In this document: positions 23,800-32,226 of the stretch, one piece after another
How positions within the stretch are numbered: position 1 is the stretch's first letter
Layout: the number at the start of each line of letters is the position of its first letter
Source: CAZQKE01 sp964593865
Lineage (GTDB): Bacteria > Chloroflexota > Anaerolineae > JAAYZQ01
Length of the DNA: 64,000 nucleotides
Direction: 5' to 3'
NCBI GenBank assembly: GCA_964593865.1
Contig: CAZQKE010000089.1
Coordinates: forward strand, 1 to 64,000
Made by a program: the position numbers and the translations under genes
Notes under the pieces: generated by a model
The model's input: only the letters and a program-made list of their open reading frames with translations
Database searches by the model: none
Told to the model about the DNA's origin: nothing

Positions 23800-25508
23800 G
23801 CAAGCAGGTGCGTCTTTGGGGGTTGCTCGCCCTGCTGCTGGCGGGCAGCCTGCTGCTGACCCTCCTGACGGGGCCGGACAGCCGAGCCGATGAGCCACTG
23901 CCCGCCCTCCTCACCGGCAGCGTCTACGACCGCCAAGGGACGCCGGTGCGCGACGCCGAGGTGCGCCTGTACGACGGTTCCGGCGGTGAGCCGCTGGCCG
24001 AAACGACGACCCAGCCCGACGGCCGCTACGCCCTGGTCCTGCCCGAAACCTTTGGTGACAACCTGACGGTCCACATAGAACGCGCCCACTTTGCTGCGAC
24101 GGACATTCCCCTGGACGCCGAAACGGTGACCGCCCTGCGGGCCGGGCAGTCGGTCGTCCTGCCCGATACCACCCTCCTGCGGCGCATTACCGCCGCCTTT
24201 TGGATCGCCACGGCCATCTTTGCGGCGGTGTTGATCCTCATCGCCACGGGGCAGCTGCACAACACCCTGGCCGCTCTGCTGGGGGCCAGCGCCCTCTTTG
24301 CCGTCAGCTACCTGGGGCCTCTCCTGGCGCCGGAGCTGTTCATCTTTGATTTTGAGGGTGCGCTGCGCTACATTGACTGGAACGTGATCTTTCTCATTAT
24401 GGGCATGATGATCGTCATCGCCGTTGTGGAGCGGACCGGCATCTTTCAGTGGCTGGCCTTTATGGCCTACCGCCTGTCGCGGGGCAAATTGTGGCTGATG
24501 CTGCCGATCCTGATGGTCGTCACCGGCGTTGCTTCCGCCTTTTTGGACAATGTGACGACGATGCTGTTGATGACGCCCATGACGGTCCAGATCGCGTTGG
24601 CCATGGGCGTCAACCCCCTGGCCCTCCTCATCCCGGAGGTGCTGGCCTCCAACGTGGTGGGCATCAGCACGCTGGTCGGCACGCCGACCAACATCCTCAT
24701 CGGTTCCTACGCCAATCTATCCTTCAACGACTTTTTGCTCAACCTGACGCCGGGGGTGGTGCTGGCCCTGCTGGGCCTCATCGTCTACAGCGAGTTGGTC
24801 TACCGCAAGAGCTTCCGGGCCGCCGGGGGCGGCGGCCTTTCGCCGGTGTTGCTCCAGGCCCTGGCCGAGCGGGGGCGCATCACCCAACCGGACCACCTGA
24901 AAAAGGCGGGGGTGGTAGGCGCGGGCATGATCGTGCTCTTTGTCCTGGGCGAACACATCCATCTGCTGCCGGCGGTGACGGCCATCATGGGGGCCACGGC
25001 CCTGCTGGTCTGGATACGGCCCAACATTGAGGAGATGATCGAGGCGGTGGATTGGACGACGCTGGTGTTCTTTATGACCCTCTTTATCTGCGTCGGGGCC
25101 ATTCAGGAGGTGGGGCTGATCAGCTTCATCGCCGACCTGATCGGCAACCTGGTGGGCGAAAACCTGCTGCTGGCCATGCTGGTCGTCACCTGGTCCAGCG
25201 CGCTGCTCTCCACGGTCATTGCCAACATCCCCTTTACGGCGGCCATGCTGCCGGTCATCGGCTATCTGACGTTGACCATCCCCGGCGCGGAGAGCAAAGT
25301 TCTGTTTTACTGCCTCTCGGTCGGTTCGGCCATGGGCGGCAACGGTTCCCTCATCGGCGCGTCGGCCAACATGGTCACGGCGGGCATCGCCGAGCGGGCC
25401 GGGCATCCCATCACTTACGGCTATTTCTTCAAAAAGGGCTTTCCGGCCTTGCTGATCACCGTCAGCCTGGCGATGCTGTGGCTGTTACTGCATTTTTTGG
25501 TGTTATGA
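23796..25508 (+). CDS. ArsB/NhaD (SLC13-like) ion permease with N-terminal extracytoplasmic Ig-like domain
   Basis: 570 aa. A signal-anchor (residues 7-26) leads to a carboxypeptidase-regulatory/Ig-like beta domain (about 38-110: LTGSVYDRQGTPVRDAEVRL ... PDGRYAL), then some 11 transmembrane helices of the ion-transporter superfamily. Landmarks include ASAFLDNVTTML, STLVGTPTNILIGS and the inverted-repeat partner GNGSLIGASANMV. These motifs are typical of the human P protein/ArsB/NhaD group; candidate substrates are arsenite, Na+/H+ or dicarboxylates. The fused outer Ig-like domain is uncommon. Both flanking genes encode UspA proteins. Confidence 0.88.
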   Translation: MSKQVRLWGLLALLLAGSLLLTLLTGPDSRADEPLPALLTGSVYDRQGTPVRDAEVRLYDGSGGEPLAETTTQPDGRYALVLPETFGDNLTVHIERAHFAATDIPLDAETVTALRAGQSVVLPDTTLLRRITAAFWIATAIFAAVLILIATGQLHNTLAALLGASALFAVSYLGPLLAPELFIFDFEGALRYIDWNVIFLIMGMMIVIAVVERTGIFQWLAFMAYRLSRGKLWLMLPILMVVTGVASAFLDNVTTMLLMTPMTVQIALAMGVNPLALLIPEVLASNVVGISTLVGTPTNILIGSYANLSFNDFLLNLTPGVVLALLGLIVYSELVYRKSFRAAGGGGLSPVLLQALAERGRITQPDHLKKAGVVGAGMIVLFVLGEHIHLLPAVTAIMGATALLVWIRPNIEEMIEAVDWTTLVFFMTLFICVGAIQEVGLISFIADLIGNLVGENLLLAMLVVTWSSALLSTVIANIPFTAAMLPVIGYLTLTIPGAESKVLFYCLSVGSAMGGNGSLIGASANMVTAGIAERAGHPITYGYFFKKGFPALLITVSLAMLWLLLHFLVL

Positions 25509-25530
25509 GCGATTCTGTCTGAGAGGGGGT

Positions 25531-25989
25531 ATGATGGGCGAGAAGATCAATCACATCCTCTGCGCCGTGCGGGGTAGCCCGCAGAGCCGTGCGACGGTGA
25601 CGCGGGCCATTGATCTGGCCCTGGAACATGGAGCGCGGCTGACCTTTGCCTACATCGTAGACGCCGAATTCCAGGCCCAGACGATCATCGGTCGCCCGCT
25701 GAGCGTCATCTACCGTGAGCTGGTCCAGATGGCCGAGTTTATGATGCTGATCCTGGTGGACCGGGCGCAGCGGCGCGGCGTTCGGGAGGTGGATTATATC
25801 ATCCGCGAGGGCAATGTGCGCCGGCAGCTGCTCCGGCTGGCCGCCGAAAGCGGGGCCGATATGCTGGTCATGGGTTGGCCGCTGAAGGGGCCGGGCCGCC
25901 CCACCTTCCGCCCTCAAGATTTTGAGTCCTTTGTGGCCGAGCTAAAGCAGGTGGCGGATCTGCAGCTGGTCACGGTCCCGCCGGATTGA
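25531..25989 (+). CDS. Universal stress protein (UspA family), second copy
   Basis: 152-aa Usp domain (NHILCAVRGSPQSRATVTRA ... ADMLVMGWPLKGPGR). As in the first copy, the ATP loop is incomplete. It starts 22 bp after the permease stop with a GAGAGGGGG site, so it belongs to the same operon. The two Usp proteins are similar in their first 25 residues (CA(I/V)RG.P.SR.T..RAI) and probably arose by duplication around the permease. Confidence 0.9.
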   Translation: MMGEKINHILCAVRGSPQSRATVTRAIDLALEHGARLTFAYIVDAEFQAQTIIGRPLSVIYRELVQMAEFMMLILVDRAQRRGVREVDYIIREGNVRRQLLRLAAESGADMLVMGWPLKGPGRPTFRPQDFESFVAELKQVADLQLVTVPPD

Positions 25990-26016
25990 CCGACGGAACT
26001 CGGTCGTCGCCCAGGC

Positions 26017-26060
26017 GCGTGTGGAATGTCACCCGGATTCCACGGATTCACACGGATACG
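26017..26060. repeat. CGGATTCCACGGATTCACACGGAT-type short tandem repeat
   Basis: Three degenerate units of CACGGATT(C) follow a small inverted repeat GTGGAAT-N9-ATTCCAC. They lie between convergent genes. No coding potential. Confidence 0.5.
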
Positions 26061-26132
26061 TTTGGTCTTCTACTTGTTCTCGTTCGTCCGTATCCTGTCA
26101 GATTTGTCTATCGGGAAACAACGCCTGGGCGT

Positions 26133-26864
26133 TCATCTCCCCTCGGTCGTACCCAATTCGGTCCCACGGATGATGTCAATGATCTCGGAGGGGGTGTAAC
26201 CGCTCCGGTCGGCCAGGGTGCGGACGCGGGACGAGGCGTCGGCCTCGATCCCATAGTCCGCCAGGTGGGCCAGGCCATCGGCGAGGGATACGTTGTACTC
26301 GGTGCAGATCTCCTCCACCGTGAAGCGTCCCCAACCCATGCTCCCATGACTTTCCTCATGCTCTTCTTCGCCCGGCTCTGCCGTGGGCGGCGCATCTGCC
26401 GGGGTAGGAGTGGCCGGATCGCCGTGGTCCTCGTGCTCTATAATCACGCCCCCCGTATCCCATGCGTTCTTGAGCGATTCGCCCCAATCCATCACCGTGC
26501 TGAACGGTGGAATGGCCGCAATGGACCCGGCGGCGATGAGGAGGGTGAGGATCAGGGCGACGGTGAATTCGGCCTTGACCTTGTAGGCCCGGCTGACCCG
26601 ATCCCGCAGGTAACTGAGCAACACCTTCCAGTTCAACACCAGATGCCAAATGCCGAACAGAAGGACGGCGTAGCCAAAGAGGGTATGCACCGCTTCCCAC
26701 TGGCCCTTGTCCAGGGCGAGCAGCCGCCAATCGGTGAAATTGGCGATGCGGCCCGGTGGGGCGACGTACAGGGCGATCCCCGAAACCGTCAGGATGATAC
26801 CGGAAAACAGGAGAAAATATGAAACGAGGCTGTGCCATTTCCAAGAACGCCGTGTCTTTGTCAT
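26133..26864 (-). CDS. DUF4405-type membrane cytochrome-like protein
   Basis: 243 aa with three to four transmembrane helices. Histidines fall in or next to helices (WHSLVSYF, EAVHTLFGYAV and GIWHLVLNW), in positions suited to b-type haem binding in DUF4405/cytochrome b561-like proteins. After helix 4 comes an acidic linker and two helical repeats near the C-terminus (FTVEEICTEYNVSLADGL and LADRSGYTPSEIIDIIRG). It may take part in membrane electron transfer; haem binding is inference. A GGAGGAAAAG site precedes the ATG. Confidence 0.75.
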   Translation of the reverse strand: MTKTRRSWKWHSLVSYFLLFSGIILTVSGIALYVAPPGRIANFTDWRLLALDKGQWEAVHTLFGYAVLLFGIWHLVLNWKVLLSYLRDRVSRAYKVKAEFTVALILTLLIAAGSIAAIPPFSTVMDWGESLKNAWDTGGVIIEHEDHGDPATPTPADAPPTAEPGEEEHEESHGSMGWGRFTVEEICTEYNVSLADGLAHLADYGIEADASSRVRTLADRSGYTPSEIIDIIRGTELGTTEGR

Positions 26865-26889
26865 CTTTTCCTCCTTCTAGGTCTTGTGC

Positions 26890-26992
26890 GTGGCGACTCA
26901 AGTTGTCCCCCTTGGGCTTGCGGCCGACCGCCCACCTGCACGGGCGGTCGGCCAACGATCCGCCGGGCGCGGTTTCAACCGCGATTTTCTAC
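26890..26992 (-). repeat. Dispersed intergenic repeat, copy B
   Basis: Inverted relative to copy A at 22942-23072. On the minus strand it begins GTAGAAAATCGCGGTTGAAA, shares the block CGTTGGCCGACCGCCCG and ends ACTTGAGTCGCCAC. It fills the gap between the DUF4405 and DUF2202 genes and abuts the DUF2202 stop codon. Confidence 0.7.
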
Positions 26993-27870
26993 CAACCGCC
27001 TTGACCGTGGCCCTGTCCACCCCGGCCCCGGCCCATGCCGCCGGAGGGCATTCCGCCCTGTCCGCCGCCCCGCTCTACGGGCGAGCCGATGATGGCGTCA
27101 TACGCTTCCTGACTCAGGTACTGGGGTGTGTAGGTCTCCCCTTCCCGTTCCAGCGTCGAGACAAAAGCCCGCAGGTGGTTGCGCGATCCCTTCATCAGGT
27201 TCTCGTAGACCAGGGTAATGTCTTCGGCGTCGGTCTGGGCCAGATTTTCCTCCAGGTCCAGGATGTCAATTTCCTCAATGGCCGCGCCCACCCGCAACGC
27301 ATCCACCAACGATTGGCTGCCGGTTTCAACCAGGGAGTTGTAGAGGTCCTGAAGGTCCTGGTTGGTGAATTCACCGAGGTCCTTGCCCTCGGCAGGGTCT
27401 TCCAGGCCGTAGCGATCCAGCAAAGTCTTGACCGAGTCGGTGTGGGTCTGTTCGCTGTTGGCGATGTTCTGGAACACCTGTACCTGCCATTGGTCATAGA
27501 GGGTCAGGTACACGTCACGGGCCAGTTTTTCCTCCTCCCGCATGTACAGGAGACCGGCGATCTCGGCTTCGGTCAGGGTGGAATCGGTCGCCACCGGGGC
27601 GAGAGCCTCGGCCAATGCCTGCTGGTCCACGTCGGTAGCGCCATCCTGCCCGCTCACCTGGGTTACATCGGTCGCCGGTGGGGCGACGGCCGCTTCCTCC
27701 TGCGGCACGGGCGAAGCGACCGGGACCTCGTCCGGGACCGATGTCGCCACATCTGCCGCTTCGGCGGTGGGCGTAGCAGGGACGGCCGTCGGCGTCCCGC
27801 ACGCCGCCAGCACCAGAGCGATGATCGTCAAAACGGCAAGGCTCAAGCCTATCATTTTCTGCTTTCTCAT
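26989..27870 (-). CDS. DUF2202 ferritin-like lipoprotein
   Basis: 293 aa. The lipobox (ALVLAAC-G, Cys about residue 24) is followed by a long Pro/Thr/Ala/Val linker. The DUF2202 domain (about 95-255) has ferritin-like helices: YMREEEKLARDVYLTLYD, ANSEQTHTDSVKTLLDRYG and GSRNHLRAFVSTLE. The Glu and His residues in E-E-K-L-A-R-D, SEQTHTD and RNHLRAF are candidate di-metal ligands. The C-terminal tail is Gly/Met/Arg-rich (GGGQGGMPSGGMGRGRGG). The start at 27870 has a GGAGG site. Probably an extracytoplasmic metal-binding protein (inference). Confidence 0.85.
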   Translation of the reverse strand: MRKQKMIGLSLAVLTIIALVLAACGTPTAVPATPTAEAADVATSVPDEVPVASPVPQEEAAVAPPATDVTQVSGQDGATDVDQQALAEALAPVATDSTLTEAEIAGLLYMREEEKLARDVYLTLYDQWQVQVFQNIANSEQTHTDSVKTLLDRYGLEDPAEGKDLGEFTNQDLQDLYNSLVETGSQSLVDALRVGAAIEEIDILDLEENLAQTDAEDITLVYENLMKGSRNHLRAFVSTLEREGETYTPQYLSQEAYDAIIGSPVERGGGQGGMPSGGMGRGRGGQGHGQGGW

Positions 27871-28028
27871 TTTGTCCTCCTTACTTTCGCGCCGGGGCGA
27901 GATGTGCATCCCCTGCCCCGTTAGGTTGCTTTGATCATAGCACCTACTTTTGAAAAAGTTGTGAAGGACTTGTGAAACAAATGAGAGGATAAAGGGCAAT
28001 CCCGCGGCCAACGACCCGCAAGCAGCGT

Positions 28029-28057
28029 TTGACTTTTCACCGTGGAGCCGTTAGAAT
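28029..28057 (+). promoter_or_regulatory. Promoter of dtd
   Basis: TTGACT (28029-28034), a 17-bp spacer and TAGAAT (28052-28057), 69 bp before the dtd start. Confidence 0.72.
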
Positions 28058-28125
28058 AGAAACGCAAGGGGGAGAAAAGGACGGGGCAAAGAACCGGAGA
28101 TCACTGCAAACGAGGAGGTCAAGAC

Positions 28126-28575
28126 ATGCGAGCCGTCATCCAACGGGTGCGTCGGGGGCGGGTTTCGGTGGAGGACAAGACCATCGGCGAGATCGGGCCG
28201 GGGTTGGTCATCTTGCTGGGGGTCGGTCGGGGCGACGGCGAAGCCCAGGCCGATAAGCTGGCGGCCAAGATCGCCCGTTTGCGCATCTTTGCCGATGCCC
28301 GGGGCAAGACCAACCTTTCGCTTCTGGATGTGGATGGGGAGGCGTTGGTCGTCTCCCAGTTCACCCTGTACGCCGATTGCCGCAAGGGGCGACGGCCCAG
28401 CTTCGTCCATGCCGCGCCGCCGGAGGTCGCCGCGCCGCTGGTGGACTATTTCGCCGAGCGGCTGCGCCGGGCCGGCGTCCGCCGGGTGGAGATGGGCGAG
28501 TTCGGGGCCATGATGTTGGTCGAGATAGAAAATGACGGGCCGTTCACCGTGATCTTGGATAGCGATGATCTCTAA
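28126..28575 (+). CDS. dtd: D-aminoacyl-tRNA deacylase
   Basis: 149 aa, full length. It hydrolyses D-amino acids (and Gly-tRNA-Ala) from mischarged tRNA. The two active-site motifs are present: SQFTLYADC (SQxxL) and a C-terminal NDGPFT (NxGPxT). The start follows a GGAGGTC ribosome site. Confidence 0.96.
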   Translation: MRAVIQRVRRGRVSVEDKTIGEIGPGLVILLGVGRGDGEAQADKLAAKIARLRIFADARGKTNLSLLDVDGEALVVSQFTLYADCRKGRRPSFVHAAPPEVAAPLVDYFAERLRRAGVRRVEMGEFGAMMLVEIENDGPFTVILDSDDL

Positions 28576-28704
28576 CGACGCACCGGGCGGCTCTTTTGGA
28601 TCTGAACCCGGCGGGAACCGGCAGCCGTTCACAAAATCGCATACCGCAGGGCCGGAGTGCGCCGGGGAACGGCTGATTTTCCACCTCCGGCGTCTCAAAA
28701 TGCA

Positions 28705-28724
28705 CCGTTCCCGGACGGGAACGG
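28705..28724. promoter_or_regulatory. Perfect 20-bp palindrome upstream of hsp20-lon
   Basis: CCGTTCCCG-GA-CGGGAACGG, with 9-bp arms, lies 23 bp upstream of the -35 box of the hsp20 promoter. It has no U-tract and so is not a terminator. It is a candidate operator for a heat- or stress-responsive regulator; it matches neither CIRCE nor HAIR consensus. Confidence 0.45.
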
Positions 28725-28747
28725 ATGGGTCGTGCGAACATAACGGT

Positions 28748-28776
28748 TTGGGCAGATCGGCCAGGTGTGGTAGAAT
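28748..28776 (+). promoter_or_regulatory. Promoter of the hsp20-lon operon
   Basis: TTGGGC (28748-28753), a 17-bp spacer and TAGAAT (28771-28776). The -35 is weak, which would fit dependence on an activator or release from a repressor. Confidence 0.6.
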
Positions 28777-28809
28777 AGTAGTGCAAGAAAGCGTAATCTT
28801 CGGAGTAGC

Positions 28810-29256
28810 ATGATGGGGCAATACCTGGACATTGATCCTTTGCAAGCAGAACAAATGGACGGCGGATTGCTGGGCTTGTTGCGCGAACCGGTGCCCGGAC
28901 GGGGATGGGTGTCTGCCGGGCAATCCAAAATCTGGCGACCGCCTACCGATGTCTATGAAACCGATACTTATGTGATCGTCAAAGTCGAGATCGCCGGGAT
29001 GAAAGAGAGCGACTTTTCCATCTCCCTGGATGCCAAAACGTTGGTCATCAGCGGCGTGCGCCACGATCCGGCGGACAAATTAGGCTATCAGCAAATGGAG
29101 ATCATGTACGGTCACTTTGAGACCTACGTTCATTTGCCCCGTGCCATTGACCTAGACGGGATCGAAGCAACCTACCAGAACGGCTTTCTTGACATCCGCC
29201 TGCCCAAAGTCCGACCACGCCAGATCCCCATCGTGAACGGAGACGAGACCGCGTGA
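28810..29256 (+). CDS. Small heat shock protein, Hsp20 family
   Basis: 148 aa with an alpha-crystallin domain (about residues 42-135: [20 protein letters not shown] through [17 protein letters not shown]) and a C-terminal I-P-I motif (QIPIV) that docks into neighbouring subunits. An ATP-independent holdase for unfolding proteins. It lies 16 bp upstream of lon, so holdase and protease are co-expressed. The second Met (28813) is an equally possible start. Confidence 0.94.
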   Translation: MMGQYLDIDPLQAEQMDGGLLGLLREPVPGRGWVSAGQSKIWRPPTDVYETDTYVIVKVEIAGMKESDFSISLDAKTLVISGVRHDPADKLGYQQMEIMYGHFETYVHLPRAIDLDGIEATYQNGFLDIRLPKVRPRQIPIVNGDETA

Positions 29257-29272
29257 TGAGGGAACGAGACCG

Positions 29273-31795
29273 ATGACAGAGCCACAAAACACCCAGAACA
29301 CAGAACCGGATCAACAAGAAGAAGAAACCGCCATCCCTTCTGAGTTGGCCATCTTGCCTCTGCGGGGGGTAGTCGTCTACCCGTTGACCTTCCAGGCCCT
29401 CAACGTGGGCCAGCCCCGTTCCATCCAACTGGTGGATGAAGCCACCGTCAAAAAGCGGATGATCGGCCTGGTCACGATCCACAACGACGAAGTGGAGGAA
29501 GCCGGACCGGATGATGTGTACCGGGTCGGCGTGGCCGCCGCCATCCACCGCATGATCAAAGCTCCCGATGGAACCATCCGCCTGCTGGTCCAGGGCGTGG
29601 AACGCATCCAGATCGACGAATGGACCGCGACCGAGCCGTACCTGCGGGCACGGGTTCACCCCATTCCCGACACGGTAGAGGAAGGGCTGGAGATAGAGGC
29701 GTTGATGCGCAACGCCACCGATCTGTTGCGCCGCATGGTCTCTTTGGTCTCCCAACTGCCCGATGAGCTACTCATGGCCGCCATCAACCTGGACGACCCT
29801 CGGCAGTTGGTCTATTTCATCGCCACCAATATCCGCATGGAGATCCCCGACGCCCAGGCCATCTTGGAAATCGACAGCGTCCGCGAAAAACTGCTCAAAC
29901 TGACCACCATCCTCACCAAGGAGCTAGAAGTGCTGGAACTGGGCCGCAAGATCCAAAGCGAGGCCCAGGGCGAAATGGAGAGGATGCAGCGCGAATACTT
30001 CTTGCGCGAGCAGCTCAAGGCCATCAAAAAGGAACTGGGCGAAGAGGATGAACAGGCCCTGGAGGTCGAAGAATACCGCAAAAAGATCGCCGAAGCGGGG
30101 ATGCCGGAGGAGGCAGAAAAGGAGGCCCTGCGCGAACTGAGCCGTATGGAAAAGATGCCGCCCCAGGCTGCCGAATACTCGGTCATCAAGACCTATTTGG
30201 ACTGGCTGACCGAGATGCCCTGGCAGGTGACGACGGAGGACCAACTGGACGTGGCCCACGCCCGCAAGGTCCTGGACGAGGACCACTATGACCTGGAGGA
30301 CATCAAAGAGCGCATCCTGGAGTACCTGGCCGTGCGCAAACTCCGCCTGGAACGCCAAGCGGAGCGGGAGGAAGACGAGCCGACAGACCTGATCCGAGGC
30401 GAGCGGGAAGGTGTCATCCTTTGCTTCGTCGGGCCGCCGGGCACGGGCAAAACCAGCCTGGGCCGTTCCATCGCCCGCGCCCTGGGGCGCAAGTTTATGC
30501 GCATGAGCCTGGGCGGGATGCGCGACGAAGCCGAAATCCGAGGCCACCGGCGGACCTACATCGGGGCCATGCCGGGCCGCATCATCCAGATCATCAAGCG
30601 GGTGGGGACCAAGAACCCGGTCATCATGCTCGACGAAATTGACAAAGTGGGCAGCGACTGGCGGGGCGACCCTTCCTCCGCCTTGCTGGAGGTGTTGGAC
30701 CCGGAACAGAACCGCGATTTCCGCGACCACTACCTAGATGTGCCCTTTGACCTCAGCCAGGTGATGTTCATCACCACGGCCAACATGTTGGGGGCCATCC
30801 CTCCCGCCCTGCGCGACCGGATGGAGGTCCTGGAGCTGGACGGCTATACCGAGGATGAAAAGGTCCACATCGCCAAAAAATACCTCATCCCGCGCCAGAT
30901 CAGGGAAAACGCCCTGCGCCCGGAAGAGATCTCGTTCGACGACGAAGCCATCCGGGGCATCATCCGCGACTATACCCGCGAAGCCGGTGTCCGCAACCTG
31001 GAACGACAGATCGGCAAAATCTGCCGCAAGGTTGCCACCCGCGTCGCCGAAGCGGAAGAGGACATCTCGGTCCGCGTGACAAAGGAGGACCTGGTCGAGT
31101 TCCTGGGCCGCCCTCGCTTCTACTACGAAGTGGCCCAGCGGACCGAAATCCCCGGCGTCGCCACCGGCCTGGTGTGGACGCCTGCCGGTGGGGACATCAC
31201 CTTCGTTGAGGCGACGCGGATGCCGGGCAACAAGCGGCTCATCCTGACCGGCAAACTGGGCGATGTGATGAAAGAGTCGGCTCAAGCCGCCGTCAGTTAC
31301 GTCTACTCCAAAGCGGAGGAACTGGGCATTGACCCCGATCTCATCCGCAAGAGCGACCTGCACATCCACGTTCCGGCGGGAGCCGTGCCCAAGGATGGGC
31401 CGTCGGCGGGCGTGACCATGGCCACCGCCCTCGTCTCCCTGCTGACCAATCGCAAAGTGCGGGCCGATGTCGCCATGACCGGCGAGATCACCCTGCGGGG
31501 CCAGGTGCTGCCGGTGGGCGGCATCAAACAGAAGGTCCTGGCCGCCGCCCGTGTAGGCATTGACACCGTGATCCTGCCCGCCCGCAACGAGCCAGACCTG
31601 GAAGACATCCCGGAAGAGGTGCGGGAAAAGATGACCTTCATCTTTGCCGACCGCGTGGACGAAGTCTTTGCCGCCGCCTTGCGCCCCCCGGAGCCGGAAG
31701 AGGAGCACGCACCCAAAGATTCGGAAAACATCGAAGCAGACAATGAGGAGCAAAAATCCGGTGCAAACGGTTCGGAAGAAGATTCTGATCATTGA
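29273..31795 (+). CDS. lon: ATP-dependent protease Lon
   Basis: 840 aa, LonA type. The N-terminal substrate domain (about 22-215) is followed by a coiled-coil region, an AAA+ module with Walker A GPPGTGKT (387-394) and Walker [10 protein letters not shown], and the C-terminal Ser-Lys protease domain with catalytic Ser711 in KDGPSAG. The last 40 residues are acidic and beyond the usual core. Degrades damaged and regulatory proteins. Co-transcribed with hsp20 upstream; a receiver gene begins within its 3' end. Confidence 0.97.
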   Translation: MTEPQNTQNTEPDQQEEETAIPSELAILPLRGVVVYPLTFQALNVGQPRSIQLVDEATVKKRMIGLVTIHNDEVEEAGPDDVYRVGVAAAIHRMIKAPDGTIRLLVQGVERIQIDEWTATEPYLRARVHPIPDTVEEGLEIEALMRNATDLLRRMVSLVSQLPDELLMAAINLDDPRQLVYFIATNIRMEIPDAQAILEIDSVREKLLKLTTILTKELEVLELGRKIQSEAQGEMERMQREYFLREQLKAIKKELGEEDEQALEVEEYRKKIAEAGMPEEAEKEALRELSRMEKMPPQAAEYSVIKTYLDWLTEMPWQVTTEDQLDVAHARKVLDEDHYDLEDIKERILEYLAVRKLRLERQAEREEDEPTDLIRGEREGVILCFVGPPGTGKTSLGRSIARALGRKFMRMSLGGMRDEAEIRGHRRTYIGAMPGRIIQIIKRVGTKNPVIMLDEIDKVGSDWRGDPSSALLEVLDPEQNRDFRDHYLDVPFDLSQVMFITTANMLGAIPPALRDRMEVLELDGYTEDEKVHIAKKYLIPRQIRENALRPEEISFDDEAIRGIIRDYTREAGVRNLERQIGKICRKVATRVAEAEEDISVRVTKEDLVEFLGRPRFYYEVAQRTEIPGVATGLVWTPAGGDITFVEATRMPGNKRLILTGKLGDVMKESAQAAVSYVYSKAEELGIDPDLIRKSDLHIHVPAGAVPKDGPSAGVTMATALVSLLTNRKVRADVAMTGEITLRGQVLPVGGIKQKVLAAARVGIDTVILPARNEPDLEDIPEEVREKMTFIFADRVDEVFAAALRPPEPEEEHAPKDSENIEADNEEQKSGANGSEEDSDH

Positions 31796-32132
31796 CGATG
31801 ACCCTGCGGGCACACGGTTGCTTTCCGCCGTGTTGGAGATGGAGGGGTTTCAGCCCCTGATCCTGGAGAATTGGCGAGATCCCCTCAAGGAGGTAGCGCA
31901 ATTACAACCGGACCTGGTGATCATGGACGTTTACCTGCGGACGACCACCGGGTTGCACCTTCTCAGCCGCTTGCGGGAGCATCCCGACCCCCAAGTGGCC
32001 CGCATCCCGGTCCTGATGATGTCCGCCGAGAACCAGGCACACAAAAGCGCCCAGGCAGGAGCCAACGGGTTCCTGGAAAAACCGTTCCAGATTCAAGATC
32101 TCCTCGACGCCATCCGAAATGCCACGGCTTGA
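31761..32132 (+). CDS. Stand-alone response regulator receiver protein overlapping lon
   Basis: About 123-aa REC domain: acidic pocket LIIDDDPAG, phosphoacceptor in [13 protein letters not shown], switch region MMSAENQ and Lys in FLEKPFQ. There is no output domain. The GTG at 31761 is best placed behind GAGGAG; an ATG at 31743 is the alternative. Either start lies inside lon in another frame (35 to 53 bp overlap), so translation is probably coupled to lon. Confidence 0.85.
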   Translation: MQTVRKKILIIDDDPAGTRLLSAVLEMEGFQPLILENWRDPLKEVAQLQPDLVIMDVYLRTTTGLHLLSRLREHPDPQVARIPVLMMSAENQAHKSAQAGANGFLEKPFQIQDLLDAIRNATA

Positions 32133-32226
32133 ACACACCCCACGCAAGCCCCGTAGGCGTTCCTGCCGGGCGCGAGGCATCACCCGCTTTGCCGTAAACG
32201 AGATTTCAGAAAAGTGAGGAATTCAT

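Noticed and set aside
28621..28674. Terminator for dtd (CAGCCGTTC ... GAACGGCTG then ATTTTC)
   Set aside because: The loop is 36 nt and the T-run is short, so the evidence is too weak to annotate it.
28576..28800. CIRCE or HAIR heat-shock operator before hsp20
   Set aside because: Neither TTAGCACTC-N9-GAGTGCTAA nor CTTGAGT-N7-ACTCAAG is present; only the unrelated 20-bp palindrome is.
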